From positions 6,014,001-6,078,000 of the forward strand of contig NZ_CP013854.1 of assembly GCF_001698125.1 (NCBI RefSeq): 64,000 bases of DNA. Direction: 5' to 3'. Made by a program: the position numbers and the translations under genes. The notes under the pieces are model-generated. The model saw only the letters and a program-made list of their open reading frames with translations. It had not been told where the DNA came from and did no database searches. This document shows, one piece after another, positions 43,906 to 54,030 of the stretch (the stretch's first letter is position 1; the number at the start of each line of letters is the position of its first letter). The stretch is from Pseudonocardia sp. HH130630-07 (GTDB lineage Bacteria > Actinomycetota > Actinomycetes > Mycobacteriales > Pseudonocardiaceae).

Positions 43906-44943
43906 TCAGGCCCCCGGGGCACGTGAGGACTCCCGCACGACGAGCCGGAAACCGACGGTCTCCCGCAGGACTGCGCGTCCGGCGGCACCCGGTGGTCCGG
44001 CCAGGCCCCCGGCGATCAGGGCGACGCTGCGCCCGGCGATCTCCTGCTGGCCCGGGTCCACCGAGCTGAGCGTCGGGTTGCTGTGCGCGGACTCCGGCAC
44101 GTCGCCGAAGCCGACCACGGCCACGTCATCCGGGACCGTGCGCCCGGCGTCGCGCAGCCCCCGCAGGACGCCGAGCCCGAGCGCGTCGCCGAGTGCGAAC
44201 ACCGCATCGGTCTCGGGGGCGCGGTCCAGCAGGGTGCGGACCGCGCGGGCACCCGAGGACGGCGTGACCGCGCCGGCGCCGACCACCCGGCGCGGGTCGA
44301 CGGTCAGGCCCGCCGCGTGCAGGGCGGCGACGTAGCCGCGGTAGCGCTCGTCCTGCTCGGTCGGCCGCCCGGCGTCACCGGGCACGACCGCGGCGATCGC
44401 CCGCCGTCCACCGTCGTACAGGTGCTCGACCACGGCGCGGGCCGCACCCGCGGCGTCGGTGTCCACGGTGTCCACCCCGGCGGGCCGGAACGAGGTCGCC
44501 GCCACGAGCACCGGTACCGGCCCGGACAGCGCCGGTACGTCGTCGTGCCCGAGCGAGACCGCGGCCAGGACGATGCCGTCGACGTGGCGGAAGTACGGGT
44601 CCCTGGCGACGGAGCGCTCCCGGTCGGCGTCGCCGCCGGTCTGGGCGACCAGCAGCGACATCCCGTGCCGGTGCGCCGCCGCCAGCATCGAGTCGGTGAA
44701 CTCGCGGAAGTACGGCACGGTCAGGCCGGGCAGGGCCAGCCCGACGGTGTGCGAGCGACCGGACCGCAACCGGCGCGCGGCCAGGTTCGGGCGGTAGCCG
44801 AGCTCGGCGATCACCTGCTCGACCCGGGCCCGGGTCTCCGGCCGGACCGGGACGCCCGAGTTGACCACGTTCGACACGGTGCGGGCGGACACCCCGGCCC
44901 GCTCCGCGACCTCCCGCAGGGTCGGACGCCCGCGGGCGGCCAC
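43906..44943 (-). CDS. LacI-family transcriptional regulator (second of tandem pair)
   Basis: A 345-residue repressor with HTH LREVAERAGVSARTVSNVVN and hinge IAELGYRPNLAARRL, then a complete ligand-binding domain with VAVVGFGDVPES. It starts three bases after the malic enzyme stop and ends four bases before the next LacI gene. This makes a tight malic enzyme-LacI-LacI run. The paralogous pair is similar in size but only partly similar in sequence, so they probably sense different ligands. Confidence 0.93.
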   Translation of the reverse strand: MAARGRPTLREVAERAGVSARTVSNVVNSGVPVRPETRARVEQVIAELGYRPNLAARRLRSGRSHTVGLALPGLTVPYFREFTDSMLAAAHRHGMSLLVAQTGGDADRERSVARDPYFRHVDGIVLAAVSLGHDDVPALSGPVPVLVAATSFRPAGVDTVDTDAAGAARAVVEHLYDGGRRAIAAVVPGDAGRPTEQDERYRGYVAALHAAGLTVDPRRVVGAGAVTPSSGARAVRTLLDRAPETDAVFALGDALGLGVLRGLRDAGRTVPDDVAVVGFGDVPESAHSNPTLSSVDPGQQEIAGRSVALIAGGLAGPPGAAGRAVLRETVGFRLVVRESSRAPGA

Positions 44944-44946
44944 CGC

Positions 44947-46353
<1,407 letters not shown>

Positions 46354-46414
46354 GAGAGCGGACAGTACCGCCGGCGGTGTGGTTACCGGTGCGTCAACCG
46401 TGTGACGACACGCG

Positions 46415-47692
46415 TCACTCGCGATCGCGTGCGTAGTCGGCGATCGCCGAGAGCCGGAACTCGCCGGTCGGGGCGTCCGCCACGGCGCCCTTGGCGGCCG
46501 AGTCGGTCGGGGCCCCGGCACCGAGCTCGGCCAGCGCGGCCTCGTTGCCGACGTCGGCGCCGTGCCGCTCGGACAGCAGCCAGCGGACCTCGAGCAGGTC
46601 GCAGTAGGCCTGCACCTCGGACCCGACCCCGTTCAGCGCCCGATGCGCCGACCGCATCCCGGGGTGCAGACAGGTCTCGGTCCAGCTGCGCACGGCGGCC
46701 CACTCCGCCACGTCCTCACCGGTGCGCCGGCGCATCCACTCGCGGTGCGCGGCCAGGTCGCCGAGCAGGATCCGGGCCTGCCCCTCCCCCACGTCGAGCC
46801 CGGCGAGCCGGCGCAGCTGCTCGGAGTGGTAGTTCCGGTCACCGACGGCGACCTGGAGCCGGGACCGGCCGTCCCCCAGCGGGCGCAGGGCCACCTCGTC
46901 GACGGCGAAGCCCAGGTCGTTCAGCTCGCGGATCACGCCCTCGACCCGGTACCGGTCACCGAAGGCGAAGACCGGCGCGGCGTGCAGCGCGTCCCACAGC
47001 TGGGCGTAGCGGTCCGGCAGCGCGGCCGCCTCCTCGACGAGCTGCGGGACGATCTCCGGCGGGCGGTCCAGCGACTCCGCCAGGTCGATCATGCCCCCGG
47101 CGACGTTCTCCACCAGGATCGACAGGTCGAACTCCCGCTGGCCGTCGGACAGCCCGGTCGGGTGCACCTCGCTCGTCTCGGCGTCCACCAGGTAGGCCTG
47201 CAGGGTCTGCCCGTCCCGGGCGAACAGCGTGTTGTTCAGCGAGCAGTCGCCCCAGAACACGCCGTGCCGGTGCAGGTCGACGAGCAGCGAGATCATCGCG
47301 TCGAACAGCCGGGCCCGGTGCCGCGGCCGGTTCGGTGGCAGCCGGGCGATGAGCCGCCGGTACTGCCAGGACCCGGACAGGAACCGGGTCACCAGGATCG
47401 CGGTCTCGTGCTCGGGCTGGGCCACGAAACCGACCGGCTGCACGGCGGGCAGGCCGTCGTCCTCGAGCCGGCGCAGGACGTCGTACTCGCGCCGGGCGAT
47501 GCGCTCCGGGAGGTCCTTGAGCGCCCAGAGCACGCCGTCGGTCTCGGCGAACCGGACCAGGTGCCGGCTGGGGCCGACCTCGACGTCGCGCAACGGGACC
47601 TCGGTCTCGTCCCAGTCGGCGAGCGGCAGCTCCCACGGCAGGGCGAGCAGCCCCCGCCCCGGGCTGCGCAGAACCAGCTCCGGTGCCTGCAT
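46415..47692 (-). CDS. DUF4032 protein with kinase-like domain
   Basis: A 425-residue actinobacterial DUF4032 protein. The first ~200 residues carry a lipopolysaccharide-kinase-like fold: ALKDLPERIARREYDVL, the catalytic-loop-like GVFWGDCSLNNTLF and LVDAETSE for the metal site. The DUF4032 part follows (AGGMIDLAESLDRPPEIVPQLV and the rest). The catalytic Asp-x-x-x-x-Asn pattern is kept, so phosphotransfer activity is possible. Substrate unknown. The ATG giving MQAPELVLRS was chosen; upstream DNA is not coding-like. Confidence 0.9.
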   Translation of the reverse strand: MQAPELVLRSPGRGLLALPWELPLADWDETEVPLRDVEVGPSRHLVRFAETDGVLWALKDLPERIARREYDVLRRLEDDGLPAVQPVGFVAQPEHETAILVTRFLSGSWQYRRLIARLPPNRPRHRARLFDAMISLLVDLHRHGVFWGDCSLNNTLFARDGQTLQAYLVDAETSEVHPTGLSDGQREFDLSILVENVAGGMIDLAESLDRPPEIVPQLVEEAAALPDRYAQLWDALHAAPVFAFGDRYRVEGVIRELNDLGFAVDEVALRPLGDGRSRLQVAVGDRNYHSEQLRRLAGLDVGEGQARILLGDLAAHREWMRRRTGEDVAEWAAVRSWTETCLHPGMRSAHRALNGVGSEVQAYCDLLEVRWLLSERHGADVGNEAALAELGAGAPTDSAAKGAVADAPTGEFRLSAIADYARDRE

Positions 47693-47784
47693 CCGGCACC
47701 CTCCCCTCACCCGTCGGCCCACGAACCTACCGCCCGCACCCCCGCCCCTGAAACGATCACGACCCGCCCCACTCCCGCGCCGAT

Positions 47785-47847
47785 CCCGATCCACTCATGG
47801 AGCTTCGGCCCGGTGGGGCCGGGCTAGAGCTCCATGAGTGGATCGGG
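47785..47847 (-). terminator. Very strong hairpin overlapping the stop of the SDR-DUF2867 gene
   Basis: Two perfect 20-base arms (47785-47804 and 47828-47847) enclose an inner 6-bp stem (47808-47813 with 47819-47824). The right arm encodes the last residues, PLMEL, and the stop of the minus-strand gene lies in the hairpin. It sits between two co-directional genes and probably terminates transcription. Confidence 0.75.
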
Positions 47848-49311
47848 GGCGGGGGTGCGCAGGGTGCGTGCGTAGTGGGTCTCGGCGACGCCGGTGAGGG
47901 TGCGGGCCATCACCGCCAGGACGAAGCGGTGAGCGGGGTAACCGGCGAGCCAGGCGACCCGACCGGCCAGGCCGTGCGGGCGGAACCGCAGCGTCTGCTC
48001 GTAGCGGCTGCCCAGCCGTCCGGTCGGGACGATCCGCAGCTCCAGCCGCGCCGTCCCGGGCAGCGCCGTCGTGGCGCGGAGCAGCAGCCGGGCGCCCGGC
48101 TCGACCTCCTCCACCACCCAGCGGTCCAGCGTCTCCCCGACGACCGGGCGCAGCGGCCCGGACGCCCGTCCCCGCGGTCCCCGGCCCGGACCGCCGGTCA
48201 GGGCGTCGAGCATCCCGGTCAGCGTCGCCGTGCCGGGCACCGTGTACCAGCCGTGCGCACCACCGAGCGTCTCGACGACCGACCACACGGCGTGCGCGGG
48301 GGCGTCGACGTCGTGGACGTCCGTGCTCGCCCACTCGGCCGGGCCGCTGCCGGGCGCGTCTCCGGGGCCCGTGCCGGCGGCTCCGGTGCCGTCGAGCGCC
48401 CGGCGGACGGCCGTCCGGTACGGCGTGTGACCGCCCGGCGGGACGCCGATCAGTGCGTCGAGGTCCGCGACGTCGCCGGGGTCGGCGACCAGCTCGTGCC
48501 GCATCGACTCGACAAGCGGCCCGGCGAGGTCCCGCGGTACCGGGGTGAGCGCGGCCACCGCCCGGGCGGTGAGCCGGGGCGCGGACAGCGGCACCGGCAG
48601 CGGCACCGGACGGGCCAGCCCCGCCTCCGCGGCGTAGCCGCTCATGAGCCCGCGGTAGGTGAGCACGTCCGGCCCACCGAGGTCGAACGCCCGGTTCACC
48701 GCCGGATCGAGCCCCAGGCAGCCGGCGACGGCGTGCAGCACGTCGTCGACGGCGACTGGCTGGATCCGGTTCCAGGCCCGGTCCGGCAGCGGGAGCAGCA
48801 GCGGCCCACCCATCGCCGTCTCGGTGAGGTGCCGGATCATCTCGAAGCTCGCCGACCCGGAGCCGACGACGATCCCGGCCCGGAGCACGACGGCGGGGAC
48901 CGGCCCGCCCAGCAGGATCTCGCCGACCTCGCGCCGGGACCGCAGGTGTTGCGAGACGCGCCGTTCGTCGTCGGCGGGTTGCAGCCCGCCCAGGTAGACG
49001 ATCCGTCGCACGCCCTGTTCCGCGGCGGCGCCGGACAGTGCGCGTGCCGCGTCCCGGTCGCGGTCGGCGTAGCCGGGGCCGTCCATCGCGTGCACGAGAT
49101 GGACGACGGCGCCGACGCCGGCACAGGCCCGCCGGACGTCGGCCGGGTTCCGGGCGTCCCCGGCCAGCACCTCGGCCCGGCCGGCCCACGGGTGCTCGTC
49201 GACCCGGCGCGGTGTGCGGGCGAGGACGCGGACGTCGTGCCCGGCGTCGAGCAGCCGCGGGACGAGCCGCGACCCGATGTAGCCGGTGGCGCCGACGACG
49301 AGGACGTGCAT
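47824..49311 (-). CDS. NAD(P)-binding SDR-type protein with C-terminal DUF2867
   Basis: A 495-residue fusion. The N-terminal atypical SDR domain starts MHVLVVGATGYIGSR with the GxTGYIG nucleotide motif, and YLGGLQPADD is typical of this group. The C-terminal ~150 residues match DUF2867, with HGWYTVPGTATLTGMLD and the YEQTLRFRPHGLAGR region. Such fusions occur widely in actinobacteria; substrate unknown. The last codons lie inside a large inverted repeat. Confidence 0.9.
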   Translation of the reverse strand: MHVLVVGATGYIGSRLVPRLLDAGHDVRVLARTPRRVDEHPWAGRAEVLAGDARNPADVRRACAGVGAVVHLVHAMDGPGYADRDRDAARALSGAAAEQGVRRIVYLGGLQPADDERRVSQHLRSRREVGEILLGGPVPAVVLRAGIVVGSGSASFEMIRHLTETAMGGPLLLPLPDRAWNRIQPVAVDDVLHAVAGCLGLDPAVNRAFDLGGPDVLTYRGLMSGYAAEAGLARPVPLPVPLSAPRLTARAVAALTPVPRDLAGPLVESMRHELVADPGDVADLDALIGVPPGGHTPYRTAVRRALDGTGAAGTGPGDAPGSGPAEWASTDVHDVDAPAHAVWSVVETLGGAHGWYTVPGTATLTGMLDALTGGPGRGPRGRASGPLRPVVGETLDRWVVEEVEPGARLLLRATTALPGTARLELRIVPTGRLGSRYEQTLRFRPHGLAGRVAWLAGYPAHRFVLAVMARTLTGVAETHYARTLRTPAPDPLMEL

Positions 49312-49358
49312 GGCCCGATCCTCGCCGTCCCGGCGGGTCGGCGCGCGGCGGGGCGGGG

Positions 49359-49667
49359 TCAGGGCACCCCGGCGAGGCGCAGCGCCGCCGTCGTCCCGGC
49401 GGCCAGGACGACGACCAGTGCGAACGGCAGCCGCCGCCAGATCCCGGCCGCGGCCACGGCCACCCCGGCCGGCCGTGCCCAGCCCGCGAGCTCCTGGCCC
49501 TCGAACACGGCGCCGGTCACCGCCAGTGCGGCCAGCAGGGCGACCGCACCGAGCTCCACCCGGCGCACGGCCCGCTCGGACAGCGTGATCCGGCCCTGGA
49601 CCAGCAACGGCACCAGGCGCATCAGGTACGTGCCCCCGGCGAGCACGAGCAGCGCGGCGACGGTCAC
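49359..49667 (-). CDS. azlD: AzlD-family small transporter subunit
   Basis: A 102-residue membrane protein with four hydrophobic segments (LLVLAGGTYLMRLVPLL, GAVALLAALAVTGAVF and others) of the AzlD/BrnE type. It overlaps the azlC stop by four bases (GTGA). AzlCD are branched-chain amino-acid (or azaleucine) exporters in Bacillus and Corynebacterium. The longer open frame upstream is the azlC shadow. Confidence 0.9.
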   Translation of the reverse strand: MTVAALLVLAGGTYLMRLVPLLVQGRITLSERAVRRVELGAVALLAALAVTGAVFEGQELAGWARPAGVAVAAAGIWRRLPFALVVVLAAGTTAALRLAGVP

Positions 49668-50362
49668 GACGACTCCTCCCCCGGACCGGGACGCCCGGCG
49701 GCGGCCGTTCCCAGCAGCCCGGCCAGGACCGGCAGCCCGGCCGGGAGGAACGGCGCGCAGGCGAGACCGACCGCGGCCGCCGCACCGGCCACCCGGCGGG
49801 CGTCGATCCGGCGCAGCATCGGGACGAGCATGGCGAGCAGCGCGGCCGGGAACGCCGCGTCCAGCCCGAAGGCGGAGGGGTCCGGGACCGCCGCGCCCAG
49901 CAGCAGCCCGCCGGCGGTACCGGCCTGCCAGAACAGGTACTTGATCACGCCGAGGGTCAGGAACGCGCGGCGCGGACGGCCCGGGGCGCCGTCGGTGCGG
50001 GCCAGCACGAACGCCGTCGACTCGTCGGTGACCAGGTGGGCGGCCGGGACCCGGCTCCATCCACCGCCCAGGTGCCGGGCCAGCGCCAGCCCGAACGGCA
50101 GGTGCCGCAGGTTCAGCACCAGACCGGCGGCGACCGCCGCCCAGATCCCGCCGCCCGCGGCGAGCACGCCGGTCACCAGCAGCTGCGCACCACCGGCGAA
50201 GACGAGCGCGGACATCGCCATCGTCATGGCCGGGGAGAGGCCGGCCGCCGGCGCGAGCGCGCCGAACGACACGCCGACCAGGCCCACCGCCACCGAGATC
50301 GTCACGGCGTCGCGGAGATCCGAACGGTCCTCCGCGCGCCGTGTTCGTTTCACCGAACGCAT
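49664..50362 (-). CDS. azlC: AzlC-family branched-chain amino acid exporter
   Basis: A 232-residue membrane protein of the AzlC/BrnF family, with about five to six hydrophobic segments. It includes VGVSFGALAPAAGLSPAMTMAMSALVFAGGAQ and the HLVTDESTAFVLA block that is diagnostic. It is coupled to azlD and divergent from an XRE-cupin regulator. A GTTCG-N6-CGAAC palindrome covers its start codons, so the regulator probably represses it. Confidence 0.92.
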   Translation of the reverse strand: MRSVKRTRRAEDRSDLRDAVTISVAVGLVGVSFGALAPAAGLSPAMTMAMSALVFAGGAQLLVTGVLAAGGGIWAAVAAGLVLNLRHLPFGLALARHLGGGWSRVPAAHLVTDESTAFVLARTDGAPGRPRRAFLTLGVIKYLFWQAGTAGGLLLGAAVPDPSAFGLDAAFPAALLAMLVPMLRRIDARRVAGAAAAVGLACAPFLPAGLPVLAGLLGTAAAGRPGPGEESS

Positions 50363-50406
50363 GACCGCTACAGTGAACGGGACCGTGTCCGTTCGTCAAG
50401 CCGAAC
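50343..50406. promoter_or_regulatory. Two GTTCG-N6-CGAAC operators between azlC and the XRE-cupin gene
   Basis: The same perfect inverted repeat occurs twice, 48 bases apart: 50343-50358 (overlapping the azlC start) and 50391-50406 (just before the regulator's start). Both flank the 54-base divergent promoter. This looks like dual-site autoregulation by the adjacent regulator. Confidence 0.65.
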
Positions 50407-50416
50407 GAGAGTACCG

Positions 50417-50971
50417 ATGGATCGAACGCCACCCCTGGCCGCGATCGCCGCCGCCATCCGCCGCGAGCGGGAACGGCTGGGGATCTCCTCGGCGGAGCTC
50501 GCCCGCCGCGCCGGGATCGCGAAGTCGACGCTGTCCCAGCTCGAGGCCGGGACCGGGAACCCGAGCGTGGAGACGCTGTGGGCGATCGCGGTCGTCGCCG
50601 ACGTGCCGTTCTCGACGCTGGTCGAGCCGCCGTCGTCGCCGGTGCGGGTGGTGCGGGCGGCCGACCGGCCCTCGATCCGCTCCCAGGACTCACCGTTCGC
50701 CGGCGCACTGCTCTCCGCGTGCCCGCCGGGCGCCCGGCGCGACGTGCACATGATCACCTCGGAGCCGGGCGAGCCGCGGGAGGCGCACGCCCACTCCCCC
50801 GGGACGATCGAGCACATGGTCGTCGCGACCGGGAGGTGGGTCGCCGGGCCGGACGGCGAGGAGATCGAGCTCGATCCCGGTGACTACATCACCTTCCCCG
50901 CCGACCGGCCCCACCGTTACCGCGCGCTGGACCCGGGAGCCGCGGCCGTCCTGATCATGGAGTACCGCTGA
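50417..50971 (+). CDS. XRE-family regulator with C-terminal cupin domain
   Basis: A 184-residue regulator. The HTH occupies about residues 12-66 (AAIRRERERLGISSAELARRAGIAKSTLSQLEAGT), followed by a cupin sensor domain (residues about 100-184) with HAHSPGTIEHMVV and the GDYITFPADRPHRYRAL core. Divergent from azlCD with two matching palindromes, it is the likely controller of that exporter. Ligand probably an amino acid or related small molecule (inference). Confidence 0.92.
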   Translation: MDRTPPLAAIAAAIRRERERLGISSAELARRAGIAKSTLSQLEAGTGNPSVETLWAIAVVADVPFSTLVEPPSSPVRVVRAADRPSIRSQDSPFAGALLSACPPGARRDVHMITSEPGEPREAHAHSPGTIEHMVVATGRWVAGPDGEEIELDPGDYITFPADRPHRYRALDPGAAAVLIMEYR

Positions 50972-52814
50972 CCGGTGCCGGCGGGGCCACCGCGGGCGCC
51001 GGGTCCGGGGCACCCTCGGTGATCCGGCCGGTGGGGCGGTCGAGCGCCCCCTCGGCACCGCCGCCCGGGGCGGCTTCCGCGGTCCCGGGGACCGGTGCGG
51101 GACCGGGGGCCGCGGGAGCGGACTCCTGGTCCGCCCGGCTGGGCTCCTGCCGGTTGCCGTCCGGACCGGGCCCCGGATCCGACGCCGGGTCGCCGCCGGG
51201 AGCGGCCTTCGGGGCGCCACCCGGAACAGGCTCGATCCCACCGCCCGAGCCGGGCTCGGCCACACCGCCCGGGCCGGGCTCGGCCGCACCGGCCGAGCCG
51301 GACCGCGCGTCAGCGCCCGGGACCGACGTGGCGTCACCGCCCGGACCGAACTTCCCGTCGCCGCTCGGCACGGGCTTGCCCTCATCCCCCGAGCCGGACT
51401 TCCCGTCGCTGCTCGGCGCGGCCTTGCCGTCGTCCCCCGAGCCGGACTTCTCGTCGCCGCCCGAGCCGGACTCTCCATCGCCACCCGGACCGGACTTCCC
51501 GTCGCCGCCCGAGCCGGACTCTCCATCGCCACCCGGACCGGACTTCCCGTCGCCACCGGAGCCGGGCTTCGCGGCGTCCCCGCAGCCGGACTCCCGGTCG
51601 TTGCCCGTGGACTCCGGGAGCGCGTACTGCCGGACCCAGTCGACCTCCATCAGCGACGGCTCGACCTCGCCCTCGCCCTCCGGGAACCAGTCGAGCTGGA
51701 TCGTCAGGTGCATCGGCCCGGGGGGCAGGATCGAGGTGTCGTCGGTGCTCCACCACTCCTTGCCGTCGACGAACGCGGTCACCCCGTCCGGCCGCCACTC
51801 GACCGCCCAGTTGTGCCACTCGGTCCCGTCGATCTCGACCGCGCCCTGCACCTGGCTGTTGTCCTCGCCGTAGTGCAGGAAGAGCTCGGTCTTCTGCCGG
51901 GTGTGGTCGGTCATCTCCATGAAGTCGATCTCGCCGCCGACCGGGAAGTCCTCCGCGGTCGGCCACAGCAGGAGCAGCGCGTTGTACGACGGGTCCGACT
52001 CCGGGGCCCGCACCCGGCCCTCCCAGCGGCCGTACTTCTGGCTGCCGTCGGTCCACGCCATGCCGCCGGTGGTGCCGTCCGCGTCGCCGTTGATGGTGAG
52101 GATGCCGTCCTTCACCGAGGCCGCGTCCGGGGACCGGCGCCCGTTCCCGCCGTGCCCCTCGCCGTCGTAGAGGTTCCAGCCCTGCAGGGCGTCCCCGTCG
52201 AAGTCGTCGACCTTCGTCGGCTCGCCCCAGCCCAGCAGGGTCGCGGCGCTGGTGTCCGCACCGGGATAGGCACAGGCGGGCGGAGCCGCCGGCTCGGCGG
52301 GCTGCGCCGAGCCGTCGGATGTCTTCTCGTCCGCGCCGGGCTCGGCGGGCGGCCCCGCGGCCCCTGCGTCCGCCGGTGCGCCCGGGTCGGCGGGTGCGCA
52401 CGCCGGAGCGGCGGACGGCTCGTCCTGACCGGGATCCGCGACTGGACGGGGCGCCGCCGGCGCATCGGCCGGTACTCGCGTGACGTCGTCCGGCTCCGAC
52501 GGCGCCGGGGCCGGCCCGGGCTCCACGGCTCCGGCTACGCTCCCGGTTTCATCCGATCTCTGCGGTTCACACGGTCCGTTCCCGTTCCCGTTCGCGGGCG
52601 CCGGAGCGGGTGCGGCGACGGCGCCGTCGGCGGGGGTGTCGGGCTTCCCCGGCCCGGCACCCCCGTCCCGGGCTCCCGCGTCCGGCTCCGGGCACGCCAC
52701 GGCCGCTGTCGTCGCGCCGGGCCGGGCAGCCGTCCCGGGATCGGCGAACGCGGCCGCCGGGAGGCTGATCAGCATCGCGGCGGCGACCGCAGCGACTCGC
52801 ACAGAGCGTCCCAT
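50955..52814 (-). CDS. Secreted GH16-type glycoside hydrolase with low-complexity flanks
   Basis: A 619-residue secreted enzyme. A signal peptide (residues 1-25: VAAVAAAMLISLPAAAFA) is followed by ~160 Pro/Ala/Gly residues. The GH16 domain is about 195-400, with Glu295 and Glu300 in EIDFMEM as nucleophile and acid/base. After the catalytic domain come ~220 residues of Gly/Ser/Asp/Pro repeats. GH16 members cut beta-glucans, agar or similar polymers; the exact substrate is unclear. Tail repeats are tandem at the DNA level. Its stop overlaps the convergent regulator by 17 bases. Confidence 0.9.
   Translation of the reverse strand: MGRSVRVAAVAAAMLISLPAAAFADPGTAARPGATTAAVACPEPDAGARDGGAGPGKPDTPADGAVAAPAPAPANGNGNGPCEPQRSDETGSVAGAVEPGPAPAPSEPDDVTRVPADAPAAPRPVADPGQDEPSAAPACAPADPGAPADAGAAGPPAEPGADEKTSDGSAQPAEPAAPPACAYPGADTSAATLLGWGEPTKVDDFDGDALQGWNLYDGEGHGGNGRRSPDAASVKDGILTINGDADGTTGGMAWTDGSQKYGRWEGRVRAPESDPSYNALLLLWPTAEDFPVGGEIDFMEMTDHTRQKTELFLHYGEDNSQVQGAVEIDGTEWHNWAVEWRPDGVTAFVDGKEWWSTDDTSILPPGPMHLTIQLDWFPEGEGEVEPSLMEVDWVRQYALPESTGNDRESGCGDAAKPGSGGDGKSGPGGDGESGSGGDGKSGPGGDGESGSGGDEKSGSGDDGKAAPSSDGKSGSGDEGKPVPSGDGKFGPGGDATSVPGADARSGSAGAAEPGPGGVAEPGSGGGIEPVPGGAPKAAPGGDPASDPGPGPDGNRQEPSRADQESAPAAPGPAPVPGTAEAAPGGGAEGALDRPTGRITEGAPDPAPAVAPPAPVSGTP
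51463..51558. repeat. 48-bp tandem repeat in the GH16 tail
   Basis: Two adjacent 48-base units, nearly identical, encode the repeated 16-residue GDGKSGPGGDGESGSG pattern. More degenerate copies lie on both sides. Such repeats can change copy number by slippage. Confidence 0.75.
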
Positions 52815-53044
52815 CACTCTCCTCCGCCTCACTGGTCCCATCCTTGCCTGAGCAACATAAGTGCCCCATCGTCACCACGCGCCTCAACGTCACCTGATTG
52901 TGTAAGCAACCGCCTGCCCGGAGGAGGCTTCAATGGGACGAAACGGACGCAACCCCGCAGACGAGTGACGAACCTGTTCACCCGTACGGATCTGGCGGCC
53001 CGTCGGAGGACGGCGGTGCCGGGTTCGTGGCCCGGCAACGAGAA

Positions 53045-53076
53045 GAGCCCCGCCCGGCAGCTGCCGGGCGGGGCTC
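53045..53076 (-). terminator. Perfect 32-base palindromic terminator behind pdxS
   Basis: A fully self-complementary 32-base sequence (arms GAGCCCCGCCCGGCAG and its complement, no fixed loop) lies 20 bases past the pdxS stop. It is followed on the transcribed strand by TTCTCGTT. Very likely the terminator of the PLP/PIM transcript. Confidence 0.8.
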
Positions 53077-53095
53077 CGTGGAGAGCGGTGTGGGT

Positions 53096-54013
53096 CTACC
53101 AGCCGCGCGAGGCGTACCGCTGGCCCTCCGGGATGTCCGGGATGTTGATGCCGACCATCGCCTCGCCGAGACCGCGGGAGACCTTGGCGATCATGTCGGG
53201 GTCGTCGTGGAAGGTCGTGGCCTTCACGATCGCCGAGGCGCGCTGCGCCGGGTCACCGGACTTGAAGATGCCCGAGCCGACGAACACGCCCTCGGCACCG
53301 AGCTGCATCATCATCGCGGCGTCCGCGGGGGTCGCGATGCCCCCGGCGGTGAACAGCACGACCGGCAGCGTGCCGGTGCGGGCAACCTCGGCCACCAGCT
53401 CGACCGGGGCCCGCAGCTCCTTGGCCGCGATGTACAGCTCGGCCGCGTCCAGCGACGCCAGCCGGCCGATCTCGGCGCGGATGGACCGCATGTGCCGGGT
53501 CGCCTCGACGACGTTGCCGGTGCCGGCCTCGCCCTTCGAGCGGATCATCGCCGCGCCCTCGGAGATCCGGCGCAGCGCCTCACCGAGGTTGGTGGCACCG
53601 CAGACGAAGGGCACGGTGTAGGCCCACTTGTCGATGTGGTGCGCCTCGTCGGCCGGGGTCAGGACCTCCGACTCGTCGATGTAGTCGACCCCGAGGGACT
53701 GGATGACCTGGGCCTCGACGAAGTGGCCGATCCGCGCCTTGGCCATGACCGGGATGGACACGGCCTCGACGATCCCGGCGATCATGTCCGGGTCCGACAT
53801 CCGGGCCACGCCACCGTTCGCACGGATGTCGGCGGGCACGCGCTCCAGGGCCATGACGGCCACGGCGCCGGCGTCCTCGGCGATCTTCGCCTGCTCGGGG
53901 GTGACCACGTCCATGATCACGCCGCCCTTGAGCATCTCGGCCATGCCGCGCTTGACCCGCGCGGTGCCGTGCTGCGGACCGGCGTTGTCGGGGGTGTTCT
54001 CAGCTGCGGACAC
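53096..54013 (-). CDS. pdxS: Pyridoxal 5'-phosphate synthase subunit PdxS
   Basis: PLP synthase that condenses ribose 5-phosphate, glyceraldehyde 3-phosphate and ammonia (305 residues). Asp35 in GGVIMDVVT and the catalytic Lys92 in MAKARIGH, plus the later Lys in IRSKGEAGTGN, are in place. The GTG start (VSAAENTPDN) follows GGAG at eight bases; a longer frame upstream is less likely. It ends the thrS-pimA operon and is followed by a strong palindrome. Its partner pdxT lies far to the left. Confidence 0.96.
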   Translation of the reverse strand: MSAAENTPDNAGPQHGTARVKRGMAEMLKGGVIMDVVTPEQAKIAEDAGAVAVMALERVPADIRANGGVARMSDPDMIAGIVEAVSIPVMAKARIGHFVEAQVIQSLGVDYIDESEVLTPADEAHHIDKWAYTVPFVCGATNLGEALRRISEGAAMIRSKGEAGTGNVVEATRHMRSIRAEIGRLASLDAAELYIAAKELRAPVELVAEVARTGTLPVVLFTAGGIATPADAAMMMQLGAEGVFVGSGIFKSGDPAQRASAIVKATTFHDDPDMIAKVSRGLGEAMVGINIPDIPEGQRYASRGW

Positions 54014-54030
54014 GGGTGATCTCCAGCTCC

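Noticed and set aside
51463..51558. CRISPR-like regularly spaced repeats
   Set aside because: In-frame coding repeats without unique spacers; same for the PBP repeats at 60976.
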